Assembly (NCBI GenBank): GCA_016788045.1
Contig: JAEUTG010000026.1
Location: 1 to 52,092 of the forward strand
Length of the DNA: 52,092 nt
Direction: 5' to 3'
DNA from: Bacteroidales bacterium
GTDB lineage: Bacteria > Bacteroidota > Bacteroidia > Bacteroidales > Lentimicrobiaceae
Shown here: one piece after another, positions 47,175 through 52,092 of the stretch
Layout: the number at the start of each line of letters is the position of its first letter
Numbering within the stretch: position 1 is the stretch's first letter
Made by a program: the position numbers and the translations under genes
The notes under the pieces: generated by a model
Databases searched by the model: none
What the model saw: only the letters and a program-made list of their open reading frames with translations
What the model was told of the DNA's origin: nothing

Positions 47175-47552
47175 TTATCTTGAGGCAATGGTTTCGATTT
47201 CAACAAGAGCGCCCAGTGGTAGGCGAACCACGCCATAGGCGGCCCGTGCAGGTGGGTTTTCGGTGTAATAAGCGCCATAAACTTCGTTCATCTCGGCAAA
47301 ATTGGCCATGTCGCTGAGCAGACAGGTTGATTTTACCACATCGGAAAACGAATAACCGGCTGCTTTCAGAATGGCACTGATGTTTTTCATTACCTGCTCG
47401 GTTTGTTCGCGGATACCGCCTTCAACAATTTTTCCCGTGGCCGGGTCAATGGGGACTTGCCCGGAGATGAAAAGCATTCCGTTGGTTTCAATTGCCTGGC
47501 TGTAAGGCCCGATGGCTTTGGGGGCATGTTCAGTGAAAATGACTTTTTTCAT
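47175..47552 (-). CDS. ridA: RidA family enamine/imine deaminase
   Basis: 125 residues, standard length. RidA hydrolyses reactive 2-aminoacrylate and related enamines made by PLP enzymes. Motifs: [19 protein letters not shown] near the N-terminus, then [21 protein letters not shown] and the arginine of PPARAAYGV (Arg105 equivalent). It follows pabC on the same strand by 75 bases; pabC is a PLP enzyme that releases pyruvate, so co-expression is reasonable but not proved. Confidence 0.95.
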   Translation of the reverse strand: MKKVIFTEHAPKAIGPYSQAIETNGMLFISGQVPIDPATGKIVEGGIREQTEQVMKNISAILKAAGYSFSDVVKSTCLLSDMANFAEMNEVYGAYYTENPPARAAYGVVRLPLGALVEIETIASR

Positions 47553-47627
47553 AATGATTTGTTTATCAGGTCCCCGTTTTGCTATCCCTGAAAACGGGGG
47601 TTTGGTTCCAAAATTAGTACTTTTTTC

Positions 47628-48263
47628 TTAGTTGTGACCTGTAGAGTCAGGGTGTTCAGCGGATTCCTCTGAAATATGGCTGGTGCTGATGTCATTCCCA
47701 TCGTTCATCCCCCGCAAGGCATTGATCAGGCGTATTTTGCTGAATGACCGCAGGTCTGCTGCCCTTATGTCTGATGCTATGATTCTGCCTTCCGACAGCA
47801 GTCTGGCCCTGCACGTGCCTTGAAGCAGGGGCATTGAGGGCGTATGCCACTGTGTTCCGTCCCAGAGGATTACATTCGCGATTGAGGTGTCGGTGATCAG
47901 CCCGTTTTTTACAATCAGCACATCGTCGCAGGGGCCTCTTAGCGAAAACAGCCGGTCCAGCCGACTGCGGTCAGTGTATTTGAAGCGGTAATCGATGGTG
48001 TTGTCTTCCACAAGCTTAAGCGAACTGATCCCGGGGATCAGATAGGGTGTGAAACTTATTTTCCATCGATGCAGGTTATAATCTACCCTGCACCTGAAGA
48101 GTCCCTGTCGGAATTCGGGCGGAACGCTGACAATCTCTTCAAGCTCAAACCCCGGAGCTTTCCCAAACAGTGCCCTGTATGACGATTCAAGCCGTTGCCT
48201 GTGCCAGAACAGGTTTCCGGCGTTACCGCCGGAGATGCGTATGGTTTCAAACAGCCGGTACAT
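47628..48263 (-). CDS. pabC: Aminodeoxychorismate lyase-like class IV aminotransferase
   Basis: 211 residues from the ATG at 48263 (MYRLFETIRISGGNAGNL). A longer frame opens at 48305 but its extra residues lie entirely within the pabB coding sequence. The class IV PLP fold shows NLFWHRQRLESS, a lysine near YRFKYTDRS, KNGLITDTSIANVILWDG, and MPLLQGTCRARLL. It would convert aminodeoxychorismate to p-aminobenzoate and pyruvate. It overlaps the 3' end of pabB by 17 bases, which implies coupled translation and supports the role in folate synthesis. Confidence 0.85.
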   Translation of the reverse strand: MYRLFETIRISGGNAGNLFWHRQRLESSYRALFGKAPGFELEEIVSVPPEFRQGLFRCRVDYNLHRWKISFTPYLIPGISSLKLVEDNTIDYRFKYTDRSRLDRLFSLRGPCDDVLIVKNGLITDTSIANVILWDGTQWHTPSMPLLQGTCRARLLSEGRIIASDIRAADLRSFSKIRLINALRGMNDGNDISTSHISEESAEHPDSTGHN

Positions 48264-49224
48264 AAACTTTGTCAATGAGTTCGCGGTATTCGCTTTCTGC
48301 ATCACTGTTTACCGTAATACCTCCTCCACTTCGAAAAAACAACCCACTGGAGCGTTGTTCAATAAACCGGATCATCACCGCCGAATCCAGGTTTTTGCCA
48401 TCGAACAGACCGAAAACCCCTGTATAATAGCCACGATCACTTTTTTCTGCCTCGCGGATAATTTCAATGGTTCTCTTTTTGGGCGCACCGGAAACCGAGC
48501 CTGCCGGGAGCAAAGTCTGTAAAAGACTTCCGATGTTCGCTTCCCATCCGGGTAACAGCTGCCCTGATATTTCTGAACTGGCCTGAAGCAGATGCTTCTG
48601 ATTGGTTTTAATCTCTTCAAGGTATCTGAACCGTTCAACCCTGACATGTTCAGCAACCATGCTCAGGTCATTGCGGATCAGGTCGACGATGGTGTGGTGC
48701 TCGGCCGTTTCTTTGGGGTTGTTGAGTAGTTTAGCTGCAGCATCGGGAAGTCCGGCGTAAATGGTGCCTTTCATCGGGAATGAACGGATGGTATTGTCGC
48801 TGATGCGGACGAAACATTCAGGTGAAAAAACCACAAATTCATCCCTGAACAGCAAGCGATAAGGGGCATTGCCAGAAACGAAAAGCTGCGGAAGGCTGAA
48901 GTTGGTCTCAACCGCGGTGGCAAAAGTCAGGTTAAGCAGGTAGGAATCGCCATATTCAAGGCCATTTCTGACAATCTCAAAAGCCCGTTTGTAAACATCC
49001 GGGTGAACCGGATGGCGACTGAAAATCAGCTGATCAGGTAGGCCAGATTGCTGAAAGTCTGTATTCGAGCTTCCTTTTATGTTGTAATAAATCTGCTGGT
49101 CTGCGGCCGCATCCACAGGGAAAACCAATGGCTTATTTCCTTCAAAATCAATCACAAACAGAAAAGGCATCTGTTGTGATCCAAGTCTATTCATGATTTC
49201 GTACGCGGTATGTTCCGGCAGCAT
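48247..49224 (-). CDS. pabB: Aminodeoxychorismate synthase component I
   Basis: 325 residues, about 125 shorter at the N-terminus than the E. coli protein, a size common in Bacteroidota. The chorismate-binding domain is complete: the PMKGT motif contains the lysine (K152) that marks PabB rather than anthranilate synthase (which has Ala), then VADLIRNDLSMVAE-like segment VDLIRNDLSMVAEHVRV, the GSVSGAPKKRTIEIIREAE segment, and the FRSGGGITVNSDAESEY metal/active-site end. It is divergent from pabA, with 115 bases of shared upstream DNA, and overlaps pabC. Confidence 0.93.
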   Translation of the reverse strand: MLPEHTAYEIMNRLGSQQMPFLFVIDFEGNKPLVFPVDAAADQQIYYNIKGSSNTDFQQSGLPDQLIFSRHPVHPDVYKRAFEIVRNGLEYGDSYLLNLTFATAVETNFSLPQLFVSGNAPYRLLFRDEFVVFSPECFVRISDNTIRSFPMKGTIYAGLPDAAAKLLNNPKETAEHHTIVDLIRNDLSMVAEHVRVERFRYLEEIKTNQKHLLQASSEISGQLLPGWEANIGSLLQTLLPAGSVSGAPKKRTIEIIREAEKSDRGYYTGVFGLFDGKNLDSAVMIRFIEQRSSGLFFRSGGGITVNSDAESEYRELIDKVYVPAV

Positions 49225-49289
49225 TATGTCAGTCTATGGGTAGGCGAAAATACAAAAAATTGAACCGAAGCCCGGCACAGTGAATCCCT

Positions 49290-49297
49290 TATCTTTG
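49290..49297 (+). promoter_or_regulatory. -7 element for pabA
   Basis: TATCTTTG, a perfect match, 42 bases before the pabA start. The nearest TTG (49260-49262) is 27 bases upstream, longer than usual. Confidence 0.45.
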
Positions 49298-49339
49298 TTG
49301 CAGGAAAACAAACACAAACGGTTTGTTCCGGAGGATTGA

Positions 49340-49915
49340 ATGGCAATGAACATACTGCTGCTCGATAATTACGATTCCTTTACCTTCAACCTGCTTCAGC
49401 TGCTGCGCGAAGCCGGGGCAAGCAAAGTGAGTGTAATCAGGAATGATGAGTCCGTGATGGATGCAGCCATGGCTGCCGATGCAGTAGTGATTTCGCCCGG
49501 GCCCGGACTTCCCCGGCAGGCCGGTAAGATCATGGAACTCATCAGTGCGCTTGGGAGCAGTAAACGCATTCTGGGGGTTTGCCTGGGATTGCAGGCCATT
49601 GCTGAAGTGTATGGTGGACAGCTTTTTCATACCGGTGAAATTCTTCATGGTGAGAAGGCGCTGGTTCAGCCCGAGGCTCCGTTTCATCCGGTTTTTGCAG
49701 GAATGGAGAATGGATTTGAAGCAGGGCTTTACCATAGCTGGGCGGTGCAGAAAGCAGGTTTGCCTGAGGTGCTCCGCATCACAGCCACCGATGGCAGGGG
49801 GGTGATCATGGGACTCTGCCACCGGAATTATGATGTGTGTGGTGTGCAGTTCCATCCCGAATCCATCATGACGCCGATGGGGGAGAGGATGATGAGAAAC
49901 TGGCTCAGAGGATAA
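49340..49915 (+). CDS. pabA: Aminodeoxychorismate/anthranilate synthase glutamine amidotransferase
   Basis: 191 residues. Class I glutamine amidotransferase subunit that supplies ammonia to PabB (and possibly TrpE). The catalytic triad is C81 (GVCLGLQAIAEVYGG), H172 and E174 (VQFHPESI). The N-terminus LLLDNYDSFTFNL and the SPGPG loop (52-56) are typical of TrpG/PabA. Placed divergently next to pabB, so PabA is the preferred name, although a TrpG role cannot be ruled out from sequence. Confidence 0.93.
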   Translation: MAMNILLLDNYDSFTFNLLQLLREAGASKVSVIRNDESVMDAAMAADAVVISPGPGLPRQAGKIMELISALGSSKRILGVCLGLQAIAEVYGGQLFHTGEILHGEKALVQPEAPFHPVFAGMENGFEAGLYHSWAVQKAGLPEVLRITATDGRGVIMGLCHRNYDVCGVQFHPESIMTPMGERMMRNWLRG

Positions 49916-50050
49916 AACAGACCGGCGGGTAAAATTCAGGGCGATGTTTGTGCAAGGGAGCCGTTTTGATATGTTTTTTTAAAAACACCTTTCGGAATCC
50001 TTGTATCAGGTGTCAGACACTGTCCTGCAAAACAATGGTTCAGGCTAACC

Positions 50051-50761
50051 ACCTTGCGCCCCTCTGGGGCTGGCTCTCAGATTTTTCTGTGCTTTGCTAT
50101 CTACCTTACGCCTCTCTGGGGCTTTTACCGGAGAATTTCTGGTATTGTGCTATCCACGTTATGCCCCTCTGGGGCTAGCTGTCAGATTTTTCTGTGCTTT
50201 GCTATCAACCATACGCCCCTCCGGGGCTTTTAGCTGAGAATTCATGGTATAGTGCTATCCACGTTCCGCCACATCGGGGCTGGCTGCGAAGAATTGGATG
50301 GCCAATATTTTAGTTGCATTTCAGGTTTTTAAAAACGAATCTGGCAATATCCGTAATTTTTAAGCCTCGGAGAGGCGTAAGGTTGATAGAAATGGGTTCA
50401 AAGTTGATTTTGATAGCCCCGGAGGGGCGTAAGGTGTATTGATCTGTTTTTATGCGGAAATTCCATTTTTTATGTTTTTTGCATCATTGTAGAGAACTGG
50501 GTTGATTGAAATGTCATCAATCTTGGCCCCTCTGTGCTTTTCAAGAATTCCTGGTTTAGTGCTATCCACGTTACGCTCCTCAGGGGCTGGTCGCGAAAAA
50601 ATTGGATGGCCATTATTTTAGTTGCATTTCAGGTTTTTAAAAACGAATCTGGCAATATCCATAATTTTTAAGCCTCGGAGAGGCGTAAGGTTGATAGAAA
50701 TGGGTTAGTGGTTGATTTTGATAGCCCCGTTGGGGCGTACGGTAAAAAGTCCTGAGATTGA
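50051..50761. repeat. Left palindrome array of the 50-52 kb region
   Basis: The core TACGCCCCTCCGGGGCT (with variants) occurs in forward form at about 50057, 50108, 50161, 50213 and 50266, spaced 52/53 bases, with alternating spacers, so the true period is about 105. After that an inverted core at 50361-50388 and another at 50414-50436 follow. A 307-bp unit begins near 50261; its next copy starts at 50568 and is cut short at about 50745, just before the transposase. The preceding 49916-50050 shows no gene. Confidence 0.85.
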
Positions 50762-50768
50762 TCAGATT

Positions 50769-51248
50769 TTAGATGTCAGAGAATGAATCTTCAAAGAAGT
50801 CAAGAAGGTAAGGTGCCTTAAACTCTATTTCGAATTCTCTCAACATTTCCATATATTCATCCCTGAAGGTTTTTTTTTGATGATGCAGCTGTTGATTAAT
50901 AATATAATTAATCACATTTTCTCTATCAGTGAAGTTGTATGAAAATGCGCCATAACCTGATTGCCATTCAAATTTGTATCGAGTAAACTTGTTATCTCTG
51001 ATGTATTTGTTGGAAGCTGTTTTGATTTCTCTGATAAGTTCAGGTATTAGTTGGTTAACATTGTATCCTATAAAAATGTGTATGTGATCTGACATGCCGT
51101 TGATGCGCAGTAATTTGTGGCCATAGTTTTGTATAGTCCCTGTTATGTATTGATAGAGCGGTTCTCTCCATGATTTTTCAATAAGACTGCTACGGTTTTT
51201 AACAGCAAAGACAAACTGAATGCTGATATTAGTATAAGTATCTGCCAT
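50769..51248 (-). CDS. IS200/IS605-like Y1 transposase (REP-type partner)
   Basis: 159 residues from the ATG at 51248 (MADTYTNISIQFVFAV); 12 extra upstream residues are unlikely. HUH site: H55 and H57 in SDHIHIFIG. The catalytic tyrosine is Y115 with a glutamine four residues on (YIINQ, Q119), the arrangement of IS608-type enzymes. The frame is intact. It lies directly inside an array of the same palindromes: 27 bases after the left array, about 180 before the right one. No TnpB or IS end was recognised, which fits a domesticated REP transposase more than a mobile IS200. Confidence 0.87.
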   Translation of the reverse strand: MADTYTNISIQFVFAVKNRSSLIEKSWREPLYQYITGTIQNYGHKLLRINGMSDHIHIFIGYNVNQLIPELIREIKTASNKYIRDNKFTRYKFEWQSGYGAFSYNFTDRENVINYIINQQLHHQKKTFRDEYMEMLREFEIEFKAPYLLDFFEDSFSDI

Positions 51249-51430
51249 TTTGTATTGTTTATATATGATAATATTGATAAACAAATATACGTTAATTTTT
51301 TTTGAATGTGGATTTTCAAGCTGAAAAATGGTTTCGGGATTTATCTTTTGGACAACATCGTCTTTAAGGTGTTAAGAATAGAAATGTTTTGCTTTTTCAG
51401 AGGTTTCTCCACGGTTATCAGGTGGAGTGG

Positions 51431-52092
51431 ATCCACGTTACGCCCCTCCGGGGCTGGCTGTCAAATCGTGTTGACTATTTCTATCCACGTTACGCCCCTC
51501 CGGGGCTGACAATTAAGTTATATTATGGCTTTCTATCTACCTTACGCCCCTCCGGGGCTGGTCGTGAAAAAATTGGATGGCTATTATTTTGTTGCATTTC
51601 AGGTTTTTAAAAACGAATCTGTCAGTATCCTTAATTTTTAAGCCTCAGAGAGGCGTAAAGTTGATAGAAATGGGTTCATGGTTGATTTTAATAGCCCCGG
51701 AGGGGCGTAAGGTGCATTGATCTGTTTTTATGCAGAAATTCCGTTTTTTATGTTTTTTGCATCATTGTAGAGAACTGAGTTGATTGAAATGTCATCAATC
51801 TTGGCCCCTCTGTGCTTTTTCATGAATTCCTGGTTTAGTGCTATCCACGTTACGCCCCTCCGGGGCTGGTTGTCAATTTTTTCTGTCTTTTGCTATCAAC
51901 CTTGCGCCCCTCCGGGGCTTTTATCTGAGAATTCATGGCATAGTGCTATCTACCTTACGCCTCTCCGAGGCTGGTCGTGAAAAAATTGGATGGCTATTAT
52001 TTTAGTTGCATTTCAGGTTTTTAAAAACGAATCTGGCAATATCCGTAATTTTTAAGCCTCGGAGAGGCGTAAGGTTGATAGAGATGGGTTCA
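51431..52092. repeat. Right palindrome array, continuing past the window
   Basis: Forward cores are at about 51438, 51490, 51542, then 51850, 51902 and 51955, each series 52/53 apart; inverted cores at 51640-51667, 51690-51712 and 52054-52081. A second 308-bp unit runs from 51539 to 51847 and is highly similar to the left one. A further unit begins at 51952 and is cut by the window end. The piece 51249-51430 before the array shows no gene. Confidence 0.85.

Noticed and set aside
50051..50290. Regular 52/53-bp spacing resembling a CRISPR array
   Set aside because: Spacers recur in alternation rather than being unique, the repeats are palindromic and variable, and no cas genes are near.
51306..51980. 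Small plus-strand frames with repeated YPRYAPPGL-type peptides
   Set aside because: They are translations of the palindrome array and shift with every repeat.

Overview
The window looks like chromosomal DNA from an environmental member of the Bacteroidota (most likely Bacteroidales-like; I cannot name a genus). The signs are several type IX secretion (T9SS) cargo proteins with C-terminal sorting domains, a GldB lipoprotein, PorT-like barrels, a long SecA with a zinc tail, a DPP11-type S46 peptidase, a BtuG-like cobalamin lipoprotein, and many promoters of the Bacteroidota form TTG-N19..21-TAnnTTTG. Nearly all DNA outside the genes is repeat-rich. No rRNA, tRNA or CRISPR array was seen.

Layout. 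Bases 1-7000 carry two large secreted peptidases on the minus strand: a gingipain-like C25 protease that runs off the left edge, and an M14 carboxypeptidase. Bases 7.2-14.1 kb hold a minus-strand housekeeping block (secA, a T9SS-exported M28 peptidase, pyrH, frr). Bases 14.2-18.4 kb hold comM, a methyltransferase, a LolD-like ABC ATPase, a PduO-type cobalamin adenosyltransferase and a small DUF2795 gene. Bases 18.5-21.6 kb are accessory: a truncated Abi-like gene, a strong candidate small RNA, a small barrel protein, and DUF1801 and DUF1289 genes. Bases 21.5-25.8 kb hold gldB, two PorT-like barrels and nadE. Bases 26-30.7 kb hold an AAA/DUF4143 ATPase, an NFU protein, Mrp and an ABC-F ATPase. 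Bases 30.8-34.9 kb hold a giant GloVer-repeat T9SS protein and a tiny putative sorting-signal protein. guaC follows, then a cobalamin riboswitch controlling a three-gene B12 uptake operon (37.2-41.2 kb). A secreted GH18 protein, a broken REP-type transposase, a DPP11 peptidase, ridA, and the pabB-pabC / pabA folate genes complete the coding part. The last 2.2 kb is a dense palindrome array around an intact IS200-like transposase.

How genes work together. The secreted peptidases, DPP11 and the GH18 enzyme suggest a protein- and polymer-degrading lifestyle using T9SS export. The riboswitch operon (DUF6580 membrane protein, TonB-dependent receptor, BtuG-like lipoprotein) would import corrinoid, and the PduO-type enzyme elsewhere in the window would adenosylate it. 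pabA, pabB and pabC together cover p-aminobenzoate synthesis from chorismate.

The most unusual signals are non-coding: two unrelated HUH/Y1 transposase-palindrome pairs within 9 kb of each other (43.1-44.3 kb with 67-bp repeats, 50.0-52.1 kb with 52/53-bp repeats and 307-bp higher-order units); a promoter-structure-terminator small RNA next to a broken Abi gene; inverted-repeat elements in the guaC flanks; and heptamer tracts joined to a shared palindrome at two distant gene ends.
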